A stretch of 33,548 nucleotides of DNA from Nocardiopsis halotolerans DSM 44410 (GCF_000341065.1 NZ_ANAX01000107.1:1-33548); one strand, 5' to 3'. Numbered from the stretch's first letter, positions 1 through 7,395 are shown. A program made the numbers and translations. The notes: generated by a model from the sequence alone, not told the origin.

Positions 1-581
1 AGCGGCAGCAGCATCCCGGCGGCCACCGGGCCGAGCAGCCCGGCCACCGCCCAGACGCCCCGGGAGTCCATGAGCCAGAACCCGGCCAGTTCGTACAGGT
101 AGCGCAGCGAGAACGAGACGAGCGTGGCCAGGAAGGCCGACGCCAGCACGGCGGCCCAGCGGAGCGGATCGTCGGGCAGGACCAGGTCGAACAGCAGCAT
201 GCCGACGGCGAAGGTGGGCACTCCGCGAAGGACGAGGTTGAACGTGGCCCGGCCCAGGTCCTCCGCCAGCCACCAGCCCTGGAGGGATACGGGTCGCAGC
301 AGGTCGGTGCCCACGGCGCCGGAGCGGATCCGCTCGCCCAGTTCCAGGGGCGGGCCCATGACGGCGACCATGCCGAGGAGGGCCTGACCGACGAACACCT
401 GGGTGACGGCGTCCCCGACGTCGTAGCCGTTGATCCGGGGACGCGCGGAGAACAGGGCGAGCATGACGGTCGCGTTGATGACCCCGAAGACGGAGTTGGT
501 GAAGATTCCGGCGAGCGTGGCCGCACGGTAGGTGGAGTAGCGGTGCAGCCCTCGGGCGTACACCGCGAGGTAGACGCGCAC
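1..581 (-). CDS. ABC-2-type transporter permease (partial, C-terminus outside window)
   Basis: Reading the minus strand from a GTG at 581 gives 193 open codons running off the left edge. The product is hydrophobic with several membrane segments. It starts VRVYLAVYARGL and carries features such as ELGERIRSGAV, DLLRPVSLQGWW and FWLMDSRGV. These are typical of the actinomycete ABC-2 permease family that works with a separate ATPase (ABC2_membrane_6 type, DUF990-like). It would form half of the membrane channel of an exporter whose substrate cannot be told. The GTG start is chosen because a GAGGAG ribosome site lies 9 bases upstream and an in-frame TAG closes the frame just before it. A partner permease and ATPase are expected beyond the left edge. 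No similarity to the biosynthetic cluster on the right is seen. Confidence 0.8.
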   Translation of the reverse strand, partial: MRVYLAVYARGLHRYSTYRAATLAGIFTNSVFGVINATVMLALFSARPRINGYDVGDAVTQVFVGQALLGMVAVMGPPLELGERIRSGAVGTDLLRPVSLQGWWLAEDLGRATFNLVLRGVPTFAVGMLLFDLVLPDDPLRWAAVLASAFLATLVSFSLRYLYELAGFWLMDSRGVWAVAGLLGPVAAGMLLP

Positions 582-719
582 GGGCGTGGGCTCCTCGGTG
601 GGTCGAGACGTGCAGGTGGTGAACTACCGGTCTCGACACCGGGGGGAGCCGGGGAGACACGGGGGTCCGGCACGTCCCTGACGCTCTGGAGGCTCAGGTC
701 CGGGTCGCCGCGAGTGGCG

Positions 720-728
720 AACATAGCA
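720..728 (-). promoter_or_regulatory. possible extended -10 element for the ABC permease gene
   Basis: On the minus strand the bases read TGC-TATGTT, an extended -10 pattern, about 140 bases upstream of the permease start. There is no convincing -35 hexamer. The stretch 582-822 otherwise holds no recognisable gene; the open frames across it give arginine/proline-rich shadows. Confidence 0.22.
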
Positions 729-822
729 CAGCCGTGCCCGCCTTCGGTGTGCGTTGGCTGGTGTCGGCCAGTCCGGGGCCGTCCGTGCTGACGGGGGCGG
801 GGTCACACCGGTGTCTCCCCGG

Positions 823-1074
823 TCACCGGTGGACGCGCACCGCCCCCGTCGTCCCACCCGACCCGGCCCCTCCCCTCAGCGGGGCCACAGGGGTCAGGCG
901 AGTCCTTCGCCTCCGCCGCGGTCCGAGACCGGCCGCTCCGCAGGCCAGGAGCACCAGCCCCGTGAGGAAGAGGCCGATCCGGTTGCCCCGCGCCGCCCTT
1001 CGGGCCTCACGGCGGGGAAAGCCGCGGATCGTGGACGGGGCCGGTGCGTCCGGGGCGGACGCGGCGCCGGCCAT
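823..1074 (-). CDS. short AmaP-like membrane protein, probably truncated
   Basis: The 83-aa product has a basic N-terminal stretch and one hydrophobic helix (NRIGLFLTGLVLLACGAAGL). An arginine-rich, low-complexity tail follows. The helix resembles the first membrane segment of the alkaline-shock membrane anchor AmaP. In actinomycetes AmaP is usually encoded next to Asp23/Gls24 and DUF6286 proteins and is about twice this length. The second membrane helix and the C-terminal domain are missing, and no continuation was found in the other minus-strand frames down to 624. The ATG at 1074 has a GGAGG-type ribosome site and lies two bases after the stop of the DUF6286 gene, as in an operon. Reading this as a decayed AmaP is an inference from position and the single helix; it may also be a non-functional leftover. 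Confidence 0.45.
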   Translation of the reverse strand: MAGAASAPDAPAPSTIRGFPRREARRAARGNRIGLFLTGLVLLACGAAGLGPRRRRRTRLTPVAPLRGGAGSGGTTGAVRVHR

Positions 1075-1076
1075 GC

Positions 1077-1717
1077 TCACGCCTCCTCCCGTACGCGCGT
1101 GCGGACCCTCGGAGCGCTGATCGGGAGGAGCTCCTCCAGCCTCCGGCGCACCGCCGCGTCCACCTCGTCCCGCAGCCAACCGGCGCCGCGCATGTGGGTG
1201 CGGGCCTCCACGCGCACCGTGCGGCGGCCCACCCTCACCCGTGCCCGCGGACGCCGTCGACCCCGTGCGCCGAGTCGGCGAGGAGGTCGCGCAGGGCCCG
1301 CCTGGACGGCCCCACGACCATGTCGCGGTCGTCGGTCCGCAGGACCATGCGGCCGCCGAATCCGGGAAGCGACGCCGCGACCAGCAGCATCAGGCCCAGC
1401 ACGGCGGCGATGGCGGAGGCCAGCATGGCTTCGGGGGCCTCCCACGGGGCCGTGGCGGCCCGGGCGGTCACCCTGTCCACCACGGGGAGCGGCGCGGGGC
1501 GGCCGCTCAGGCTCGTGGTGATCACCGCGAGGGCCAGTCCGGCGACCACCGCCACCGAGACGGCGACGACGACGGCGGGAAGGGACCGGCGGGGCCGGAA
1601 GACCCGCACCGCGGTCCGCCGCGCGTCCCGCTCCTCCTTCCGGCTCCCCGGACGGAGGGCGTCCGGAGCGGCGGTCGGGGACGCCCCGTCGGCTTCCGCC
1701 TCCTGGAGGAAGGTCAT
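1077..1717 (-). pseudogene. DUF6286-type membrane protein gene interrupted by a -1 frameshift near 1244
   Basis: From ATG 1717 (GGAGG ribosome site 8 bases upstream) the frame gives a basic N-terminus, a first membrane helix (AVVVAVSVAVVAGLALAV), a central segment and a second helix (AAVLGLMLLVAASL). It then stops at 1235, shortly after GVDGVRGHG. The adjacent minus-strand frame continues as ARVRVGRRTVRVEARTHMRG and then WLRDEVDAAVRRRLEELLP to the stop at 1077. That is the expected C-terminal domain of this family. Adding one G to the short run at 1244-1246 restores one frame of about 212 codons. The family accompanies Asp23/AmaP genes in actinomycetes and is thought to act at the membrane in envelope stress; its biochemical role is unknown. 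The break could be a true mutation or a base-calling error in a GC-rich run. Confidence 0.65.
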
Positions 1718-1736
1718 GTCCGCTGCCTCCGATGGG

Positions 1737-1920
1737 TCAGCGCACCCGCGGCGCGGGTGCGAGTTCGACGATCTCCACGGACACGCCGCGCGCCGCGGCG
1801 CTGGTGGACGCGGAACCGGGGACGCGCTCACGTGCGGCGCCGGAGGCGCGCGGCCCCGCCTCCCACGTGGCGCACGCCCCGGACCCCACGGGCGGCCCTA
1901 CCGGTGATCCTCGCGGCCAT
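1737..1920 (-). pseudogene. remnant of a small Asp23/Gls24-family gene
   Basis: An ATG at 1920 with a good AGGAG ribosome site 8 bases upstream opens a frame reading MAARITGRAARGVRGVRHVG. This is reminiscent of the first helix of actinomycete Asp23/Gls24 proteins, but it meets a TGA after 30 codons. In another minus-strand frame the sequence ends with GVSVEIVELAPAPRVR, which resembles the last beta strand of that family, and stops at 1737, twenty bases before the DUF6286 gene. The 61 codons between start and last stop are too few for a whole Asp23 domain (about 110-120 residues). I read this as a deleted and frameshifted copy. Its place directly upstream of DUF6286 and AmaP-like genes supports the reading. 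The similarity is by eye only. Confidence 0.42.
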
Positions 1921-2072
1921 GGTCTGCTCTCCTCGTTCACTGCGGCGGCCACCCGTCGTGGCGCCGTCACGGGGAGGACACCGGAAGGGGGCGTGGGCTC
2001 ACGGTCCCCTCATGGTGACCTGTGTCACTACCAGTGTGCGGGAGGCGGGAGCGTGGTTCTCCGTGTTCGGAC

Positions 2073-2100
2073 GGAAACCTGCGGTAGTTTCGCTGTGCGT
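2073..2100 (+). promoter_or_regulatory. possible ECF-type promoter upstream of the sigma factor gene
   Basis: GGAAAC at 2073-2078 matches the usual -35 element of ECF sigma factors. A CGT follows at 2098-2100 after a 19-base spacer, slightly longer than the usual 16-17. Autoregulation would be typical for the gene 30 bases downstream. This is a weak pattern match. Confidence 0.25.
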
Positions 2101-2129
2101 GCGTACGAGGAGGGGCGGGCACACCACCG

Positions 2130-2678
2130 ATGCACTGGGAAACCGCACTTCCGGAGAGCGTGCTCGTGGAGCGCGCCCAGGACGGTGACGACAGGGCGTT
2201 CGAGACCCTCGTCCGCCGGCACCAGGACACCGTCTACCGGATCGCCCTGCGGATGCTGCGCGATCCCGCCGACGCCCGTGACGCGGCCCAGGAGGCGCTC
2301 ATCACCGCGTGGCGCAGGCTTCCCGAGTTGGCCGACCCCCGGAGTTTCCCCGCATGGCTGAACCGCATCGTGGGACGGCGCGCCCTGAACGTGCTGCGCG
2401 ACCGCGGACCCGTGGAGACGGTCGAGGACGGGGAGCGGCTGGAGTCCCGGGAACCCGGGCCGGTGGGGGAGACGCTCGCCGGCGACCTGCGCGGGGCGCT
2501 GCTCCACGCGCTGTCGGGACTGCCGCCTCCGCAGCGGATCTGCTGGGTTCTACGCGAAATGGAAGGATTGGGTTATGAAGAGATAGCGGAGATCGTCGAC
2601 ACGACCCCGACCGCTGTGCGTGGACGTATTCACCGCGCGCGTACCCATCTCGTGGAGGCGCTTGAGCCATGGCGGTAG
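2130..2678 (+). CDS. ECF-family RNA polymerase sigma factor
   Basis: The 182-aa protein has the two sigma-70 regions of an ECF factor. Region 2 carries FETLVRRHQDTVYRIALRML and DARDAAQEALITAWRRL. Region 4 carries LPPPQRICWVLREMEGLGYEEIA and a helix-turn-helix (TPTAVRGRIHRARTHL). It directs RNA polymerase to stress promoters. The ATG at 2130 has an AGGAGGGG sequence rather far upstream (about 14 bases). An internal GTG at 2166 has GGAG 9 bases before it and is a possible alternative start. The last codons overlap the next gene by 10 bases, so the pair is translationally coupled; the neighbour carries an anti-sigma zinc-finger motif and is the likely partner. The pair adjoins Asp23/DUF6286 genes, pointing to an envelope-stress role. 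Confidence 0.88.
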   Translation: MHWETALPESVLVERAQDGDDRAFETLVRRHQDTVYRIALRMLRDPADARDAAQEALITAWRRLPELADPRSFPAWLNRIVGRRALNVLRDRGPVETVEDGERLESREPGPVGETLAGDLRGALLHALSGLPPPQRICWVLREMEGLGYEEIAEIVDTTPTAVRGRIHRARTHLVEALEPWR

Positions 2679-3226
2679 ATCCGTCCGACGACCACGACCG
2701 ACTGTCCTGCGGAAACTCGGTCGACGCGCTCCTGGGCGACATGCTGTCCGGTGGGCTCACCGAGCACGAGTCCGCCTGCGAGTACTGCCGGGCGCAGGCG
2801 GACGAGCTGCGTCCGCTCGTCGACGCGGTGCGCCGGGACGGTGAGGAGGAGGCCACCGCTCCTCCCGGACTGCTCACGGACGTCATGCGCGTGGTGCGCG
2901 CGGAGCGGCGCTCCGAGGGAACCATCGTCCTGACCGGGCCCGGACCCGGTGGTACCGAGGTCAGGGAGTCAGCCGTGGCGGCCATGCTGCGGACCTCCGC
3001 CGCGTCCGTTCCCGGGGTCGTCGTCGGGCGCTGCCGGGTCGAGCAGACGCGTGAGGGCCTCTCCGTCCGGGCCACGGCGCGGATCGCCGTGGGCTTCCCC
3101 ATCCCCGACGCCGCCGACGCCGCCCGCCGCGCCATGCGTTCCCTGGCGGAGCAGCGGTTGGGCCTGCCCGTGGTCCGGCTGGACATCGACGTCGTCGACC
3201 TGGACGATCCCGACCGGGGCCGGTGA
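2669..3226 (+). CDS. anti-sigma zinc-finger / Asp23-Gls24-like fusion protein
   Basis: The 185-aa product starts within the end of the sigma factor gene (ATG 2669, GGAGG 10 bases before). Residues 14-40 contain C14 and the pattern H33-x3-C37-x2-C40, the zinc-binding signature of ZAS anti-sigma domains that hold ECF sigma factors inactive. From about residue 92 onward the sequence has the Asp23/Gls24 layout: ESAVAAMLRTSAASVPGVVV, then an alternating strand pattern, then LPVVRLDIDVVDLDD. The protein is therefore likely a cytoplasmic regulator coupling sigma release to an envelope-stress domain. No membrane helix is present, unlike many ZAS anti-sigma factors. The anti-sigma role is inferred from the motif and gene overlap, not shown. 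Confidence 0.7.
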   Translation: MAVDPSDDHDRLSCGNSVDALLGDMLSGGLTEHESACEYCRAQADELRPLVDAVRRDGEEEATAPPGLLTDVMRVVRAERRSEGTIVLTGPGPGGTEVRESAVAAMLRTSAASVPGVVVGRCRVEQTREGLSVRATARIAVGFPIPDAADAARRAMRSLAEQRLGLPVVRLDIDVVDLDDPDRGR

Positions 3227-3284
3227 GCCCCTACCCGTGAACGGACCCGGCCGCCGTGTCAGGAGAGGGACGGGACGCGCCGGG

Positions 3285-3731
3285 TCACCGCCCGTCTCCC
3301 CGCTCCTCGTCCCGCCAGGGCCGGGGCACGCCGTCGGCGGGGCGGACGCGGTCGTCGCACAGCGCCAGCCAGTCACCGCGCGCGGGGACGAGTGAGAGCA
3401 CGACCAGGGTCAGCCCCACCGCGGCGAGCAGGGAGGAGGCGAGCATCATCTCGGGAGCCGCCCAGCATTCGGCGGCCTCGGGAAGGTGGGCCCAGAGGGG
3501 CACCATCTCGTGCAGGGGACGCCCCACCAGGGTGGTGACGATCTCGGCGGAGGAGACGAGAGTGACCACGGCGGCGATGGCTCCGGTGACCAGGAGGGGC
3601 GTGGGATGCCGTGCATGGAGCGTGCGCACTGGTGCTGCCGTGTTGTCGTGGGTCCGTGCGTCCGGTGTGCGGGTTCCGGCCCGGAGACCGGTCCTGGTCA
3701 CATCGCGCTTCATGTTCTCCGTGTGCTCCAT
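3285..3731 (-). CDS. short DUF6286-like membrane protein (second copy)
   Basis: The 148-aa product has two hydrophobic segments, PLLVTGAIAAVVTLVSSAEIV and MMLASSLLAAVGLTLVVLSLV. They are separated by a region with APEMMLAS, closely matching APEAMLASAIAAVLGLMLLV of the frameshifted DUF6286 gene at 1077-1717, so the two are paralogues. Here the protein ends soon after the second helix (DWLALCDDRVRPADGV...). It lacks the C-terminal domain seen in the other copy and is therefore a short form or a truncation. ATG 3731 is used; ATG 3713 is an alternative, and neither has a strong ribosome site. The gene converges on the sigma/Asp23 pair, with 58 bases between the stops. Confidence 0.6.
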   Translation of the reverse strand: MEHTENMKRDVTRTGLRAGTRTPDARTHDNTAAPVRTLHARHPTPLLVTGAIAAVVTLVSSAEIVTTLVGRPLHEMVPLWAHLPEAAECWAAPEMMLASSLLAAVGLTLVVLSLVPARGDWLALCDDRVRPADGVPRPWRDEERGDGR

Positions 3732-4157
3732 GCGCTCGTATGGGCGAAGTCTGTCCAACAGAGGGTGTGGTCATGGGCAAGGCACACCAGTGCCGTTCCA
3801 TCGCATGTTAAAAGGCAGGTTGGGTGCAACTCATTCCGCGTATGGGCACCGACCTGCGAAGACGTTGCTCATGGCCGGAACGCTCCCGGGGTGCGCCACC
3901 GTCGCGGAGGTGGTGGAGCGGCGGTGCCCATGGGGATTCGGTGGGGAACGCCCCACTCGGAGTCGCCTGGAGCCCGCGCGTGTGGCTTGTGCCACACCCG
4001 GTCGCCACCTCGTCGTGGCGCGTCGCCTCCCCCTCACCCCGGCCGGGTGCGGAGCCGGGGGTGCGTCCCGTGTGGGGTGGCCGGTGTCACCCCCATCCGT
4101 TACCGGGCCTTCACACGGAGGTGAGCGGGCGCAACGTCTCCCTGGGACCTTCGGAGC
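3732..4157. other. intergenic region, divergent promoters, no gene seen
   Basis: This 426-base stretch lies between divergently read genes (short DUF6286-like, ACT protein). Open frames across it are arginine-rich shadows without family features. The left half is less GC-rich than its surroundings, as expected for promoters. A perfect inverted repeat at 3980-3997 is listed separately. Confidence 0.6.
3980..3997. repeat. perfect inverted repeat (7-bp arms, 4-base loop)
   Basis: GTGTGGC and GCCACAC flank the loop TTGT. It lies about 160 bases upstream of the ACT-domain gene and could be an operator or an mRNA hairpin in its leader. Confidence 0.5.
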
Positions 4158-5036
4158 ATGGACGTTTCCGAAGGCCGGCACGGAACCGACGACCACCGCC
4201 ACGGCTTCCTCGGCCGCGAGGCACTCGACCTGGGCATCCTGCTCCTCGCCGCTGGCGCGGCGCACCTCGTGGTGCTCTCCCTCGGGCACAGCGACGCGGG
4301 TGTCCGCGTACTGATCGCCGTGGGACTGCTCCTCCTCGTGGTCTCGGCGATCCACCGGTGGCGCCGCCACAAAGCCGCGTTCACCACGCGGACGTCCCGG
4401 AACGCGCGTGCGGGCGGTTCCCCGGCCGAGGACGAGCCGGTGGCCCCGGACGGGGCGCCTGCCACGGAGAACGCGGAGGGCGCCCCCTCCGAGGACCTGC
4501 TGTGGAGCGTCCGCGTGACGGTCGCCGACGTGCCCGGAGGCTTGGCCGCGCTCACCGCGCGGTTCGCCGCCCTCGGGATCGACATCCGGCTCATGCAGGT
4601 GCATCCGGCGGGGACCGACGCCATAGACGAGTTCTTCGTCAGCGCCCCCGCGCGCGTGGACGAGGGCGAGCTGTACACCGCCGTACGGGAGTCGGGAGGA
4701 CGTGACGCCGCCGTTCGCCGGGCCGACGTGCACGAACTCAGCGACACCACCAGTCGCACCCTTGCCATGGTCGGCGCACTGGTCACGGGGGCGACCACTC
4801 TGGAGCGCTCCTTGCTGTCCCTGGCCTCGGCCCGGGAGGTCGAGTACACCGCCGCTCCTCTCCCCGGAAGCCCCCGGGAGGACCTGTCCGGCACGGTCAT
4901 GACGCTTCCCTCGCCCGACGGCGGCGTTCTGACCGTCCGCAGGGAGGGGGTCCCCTTCACCGCCGTGGAGTTCGCGCGCTGCCGGGCCCTGGCCCACGTC
5001 GCTTCGTCCCTGCATGTGTGCCCGCACCGGGGATGA
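4158..5036 (+). CDS. membrane-anchored ACT-domain protein
   Basis: The 292-aa protein has two membrane helices near the N-terminus (about residues 24-42 and 50-67) and a basic turn (HRWRRHK). A flexible Ala/Pro/Glu-rich linker (about 80-112) follows, then an ACT-type ligand-binding domain starting near residue 115 (WSVRVTVADVPGGLAALTARF, ALGIDIRLMQVHP). ACT domains bind amino acids or other small molecules and usually regulate an attached enzyme. Here the C-terminal 100 residues show no enzyme family I recognise, so the protein may be a membrane sensor. The ATG at 4158 is preceded by only a weak ribosome site (GGGA 8 bases upstream). The L,D-transpeptidase gene follows after 76 bases on the same strand. 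Function beyond ligand binding is unknown. Confidence 0.65.
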   Translation: MDVSEGRHGTDDHRHGFLGREALDLGILLLAAGAAHLVVLSLGHSDAGVRVLIAVGLLLLVVSAIHRWRRHKAAFTTRTSRNARAGGSPAEDEPVAPDGAPATENAEGAPSEDLLWSVRVTVADVPGGLAALTARFAALGIDIRLMQVHPAGTDAIDEFFVSAPARVDEGELYTAVRESGGRDAAVRRADVHELSDTTSRTLAMVGALVTGATTLERSLLSLASAREVEYTAAPLPGSPREDLSGTVMTLPSPDGGVLTVRREGVPFTAVEFARCRALAHVASSLHVCPHRG

Positions 5037-5112
5037 GCCGCCCGCTCCGGGAGTTGTCCACAGGCGACGCGGATCCGGGAGAATCCTCGGATGTGTGGGT
5101 AAGGATGGACGT

Positions 5113-5853
5113 ATGGCAACCCCCCGATCACTCCCCGCGTCACACACGACACGAACCCTCCTCCTCGCCCTGGCCGCGGCGTTCGCGCTCGTCCTGGGCG
5201 TCACCCTGACCGCCCCGGCCGCGCACGCCGCCGCACCGACCCGGGTCGACAGCGGCCCGGAACTGCGCCGGGGCGGCTCCGGGCCCGAGGTGGCCGCCGT
5301 CCAGGAGCGCCTCTCCGAGCTGGGCTACTGGATCGACGGCGTGGACGGGCTGTTCGGCTTCCACACCGAGCAGGCCGTGGTCGCGCTCCAGAAGGCCGCC
5401 GGGATCGCCCGCGACGGCGTCGTGGGCCCCGACACCCGTTCCGCGCTCGCCGGGGGCGTGCGTCCGGAGGCCACGAGCACCTCCGGTGACCTGCTGGAGA
5501 TCGACCTGGACCGGCAGCTGCTGCTGGTGGTGTCCGACGGCGAGGTGGAACGCGCGCTCAACACCTCCACCGGATCCGGCCAGCCCTACGAGGCCGCGGA
5601 CGGCGGCGAACGCATCGCCACCACCCCGACGGGCAGCTACACCGTCTTCCGCGAGGTCGACGCCTGGGACCCGGGCCCCTACGGGGCGCTGTACAGACCC
5701 ATGTACTTCAACGGCGGCATCGCCGTGCACGGGTACCCGGTCGTTCCGCCCCAGCCCGCCTCCCACGGTTGCGCCCGGGTGAGCCTGGCCGCGATGGACT
5801 GGCTCTGGGAGAGCGGCAACATCGACGTGCACACCACCGTCCTGGTGCGCTGA
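5113..5853 (+). CDS. exported L,D-transpeptidase with peptidoglycan-binding domain
   Basis: The 246-aa protein has a signal peptide (basic start, hydrophobic core, AHA-A cleavage site near residue 39). A PG_binding_1 domain follows (about 50-113, with SGPEVAAVQERLSELGYWIDG and DGVVGPDTRSAL). The C-terminal part is a YkuD catalytic domain (about 125-246). The active-site signature is present: H206 in AVHGYP and H218-G-C220 in ASHGCARVS. C220 would be the nucleophile that forms 3-3 cross-links in the cell-wall stem peptides outside the membrane. The ATG at 5113 is chosen over upstream in-frame starts because AAGGA lies 7 bases before it and the signal peptide begins there. A GC-rich hairpin after the stop suggests transcription ends here. 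Confidence 0.9.
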   Translation: MATPRSLPASHTTRTLLLALAAAFALVLGVTLTAPAAHAAAPTRVDSGPELRRGGSGPEVAAVQERLSELGYWIDGVDGLFGFHTEQAVVALQKAAGIARDGVVGPDTRSALAGGVRPEATSTSGDLLEIDLDRQLLLVVSDGEVERALNTSTGSGQPYEAADGGERIATTPTGSYTVFREVDAWDPGPYGALYRPMYFNGGIAVHGYPVVPPQPASHGCARVSLAAMDWLWESGNIDVHTTVLVR

Positions 5854-5856
5854 TCC

Positions 5857-5882
5857 GTGCGGCCCGGTCCCGGGGCCCGCAC
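5857..5882 (+). terminator. GC-rich hairpin after the L,D-transpeptidase gene
   Basis: Three bases after the stop codon, GTGCGG pairs with CCGCAC. A single bulge and three more C-G pairs extend the stem around a 7-base loop. There is no T-run, as is common for actinomycete terminators. Confidence 0.5.
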
Positions 5883-5884
5883 CA

Positions 5885-5898
5885 CCGTCCGCGGACGG
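5885..5898. repeat. 14-bp perfect palindrome
   Basis: CCGTCCGCGGACGG is its own reverse complement. With no loop it is better suited to binding a dimeric regulator than to forming a hairpin. It lies between the terminator-like hairpin and the phosphatase gene. Confidence 0.45.
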
Positions 5899-6208
5899 AG
5901 GGGAGGAAATTCCGAAAAAACGGACGCACTCGCGGTTGAATGCGCGTCCGCATTCCGGAGAACGGCACGGGAAATCCCCTGAGGGATGTTCTCCACCATG
6001 AAAGGAGGGTTTTCCTCTCCCGGTTCCCCGGTGCGGATTCCGCTGCCGGTGAGCTCCGGGATTCGCCTCCACGTGTGCGGGGGATCGGACCAGTGGTGCC
6101 CGCCGGGCGGCGCGGATTTTCGCCATGCGGTGCCCCTGGGGCCGGTGCGCCGCCCGAGGAACCGGTGTGCCGTCCGGAACCTGCCATCGGACCGAGGAGG
6201 TCAGGGGT
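5899..6208. other. intergenic region upstream of the PP2C-like gene, no gene seen
   Basis: The region contains an A-run (5915-5920) and an imperfect stem between CGGACG (5921) and CGTCCG (5945). Small open frames here are out of frame with the phosphatase and show no family features. The phosphatase promoter is presumably here, but no clear -35/-10 pair is seen. Confidence 0.5.
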
Positions 6209-6973
6209 ATGTCCTTCCGTATCGCCACGGAGCCGGGGGACCCGGCCCGTCCCAACGAGGACTTCGCCGCGGCGACGGCCACCAGCGCGGTACTCCTGGA
6301 CGGGGCGAGCGCGCCTCCGGGGGTGGAGACGGGCTGCGCGCACGGGGTGGCCTGGTACACCCGCAGACTCGGCGCGTTCCTGCTGGCCGGGGCCGACGCG
6401 GGGCTTCCCCTGCGTGAGGCCCTGGCCGAGGCGATCGCGACCGCCTCATCCCTGCACGCGGACACTTGCGACCTCGGCAACCAGGAGAGCCCGTCGGCCA
6501 CGGTCGTGGCGGTGCGCGCGGGCGCGGACGGACTGGAGTACCTGGTGCTGTCCGACTCCGTGCTGCTGGTGGAGGAGGCGGACGGGGTGCGGGTGCTCAC
6601 GGACACCCGTCTGGACGACCTCAGGGACGAACTGGCCCGTCGGTTGCGGCCGAGAGACGCCATTCGCGCCCTACGCAACGTGCCCGGCGGTTTCTGGACG
6701 GCGGGGGCGGACCCTCGGGCAGCCGGTGAGGCGCTGTCCGGAACCATGCCCGCGGGCCGCTTCACCGCCATGACCGACGGAGCGAGCCGGGTGGTCGACG
6801 TCTTCGGTGACCTGGATTGGGGTCAGGCGTTCGCCCTGGTTTCGGACAAGGGCCCGCACGCACTGCTGGACCGGGTCCGCGCGCTGGAGGCCGCTGATCC
6901 GGAGCAACGGAAGCATCCGCGCGGCAAGGGGAGCGACGACGCCACCGTGCTGGCGTGGACACCGGAGGACTAG
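6209..6973 (+). CDS. PP2C-like serine/threonine protein phosphatase
   Basis: The 254-aa protein has the layout of a minimal PP2C domain. It begins with PARPNEDFAA (residues 12-21), followed by AVLLDGAS with metal-binding D31. The central strands are SATVVAVRAG and EYLVLSDSVLLV. Near the C-terminus is GSDDATVLAW, which supplies the second metal-binding aspartates. It would remove phosphate from Ser/Thr residues using Mn/Mg. The sequence is divergent from classical PP2C (no full RxxNED...DGxGG pattern), so substrate and activity are uncertain. ATG 6209 follows GAGGAGG by 8 bases, a very strong ribosome site. No kinase gene is adjacent. Confidence 0.72.
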   Translation: MSFRIATEPGDPARPNEDFAAATATSAVLLDGASAPPGVETGCAHGVAWYTRRLGAFLLAGADAGLPLREALAEAIATASSLHADTCDLGNQESPSATVVAVRAGADGLEYLVLSDSVLLVEEADGVRVLTDTRLDDLRDELARRLRPRDAIRALRNVPGGFWTAGADPRAAGEALSGTMPAGRFTAMTDGASRVVDVFGDLDWGQAFALVSDKGPHALLDRVRALEAADPEQRKHPRGKGSDDATVLAWTPED

Positions 6974-7395
6974 TTTCGGACAGCATTAAATGGCGTATTG
7001 GGTCCATCTTATTTTGAAACCCCTGTGACCGTTTCCCGTGCCTTCCCAGGTGGTGACGCTCGCGGGCATTGTCTCCACCGAGGACGTTTTCGCGGAGGCG
7101 TCAGATGGCCTTTGGCGGATTCTGCGGCAAAAGTTCTCCTCTGTGACGGCAAGGGCGGAGGCGTCGCATGAGAGGGAGACCAAGACCTCTCCGAAACCGG
7201 GGCCCGGGGCGCTTTCGTGTGTCGTGTCGGTCCGGTAGATTTATCCGTAACCGAACAGTCGGAGTTCTTCCCGCGACAGCCGGTCTCCGACCTCCGGTGT
7301 TCTCTCCACCCCCGTGTTCCCGTGTGCGCCGAACAGGCGCATCGCGTACGAAAGAACCCTGTGACGTCGATTTCGACTGGTGAAAAGGAGAAGGT
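6974..7395. other. intergenic region, no gene seen
   Basis: The 422 bases are less GC-rich than the flanking genes, especially 6974-7020. An 11-bp direct repeat GCGGAGGCGTC occurs at 7092-7102 and 7155-7165. Open frames on both strands look like noise. A promoter for the HTH gene is likely in the last 150 bases, but I cannot place it. Confidence 0.5.

Noticed and set aside
3831-5204. 457- and 350-codon minus-strand frames over the ACT gene
   Set aside because: Low-complexity arginine-rich products. The plus frame has membrane helices and an ACT domain.
6974-7395. 11-bp direct repeat as a CRISPR or mobile-element mark
   Set aside because: Only two copies with 52 bases between them and no further repeat; no terminal inverted repeats or transposase.
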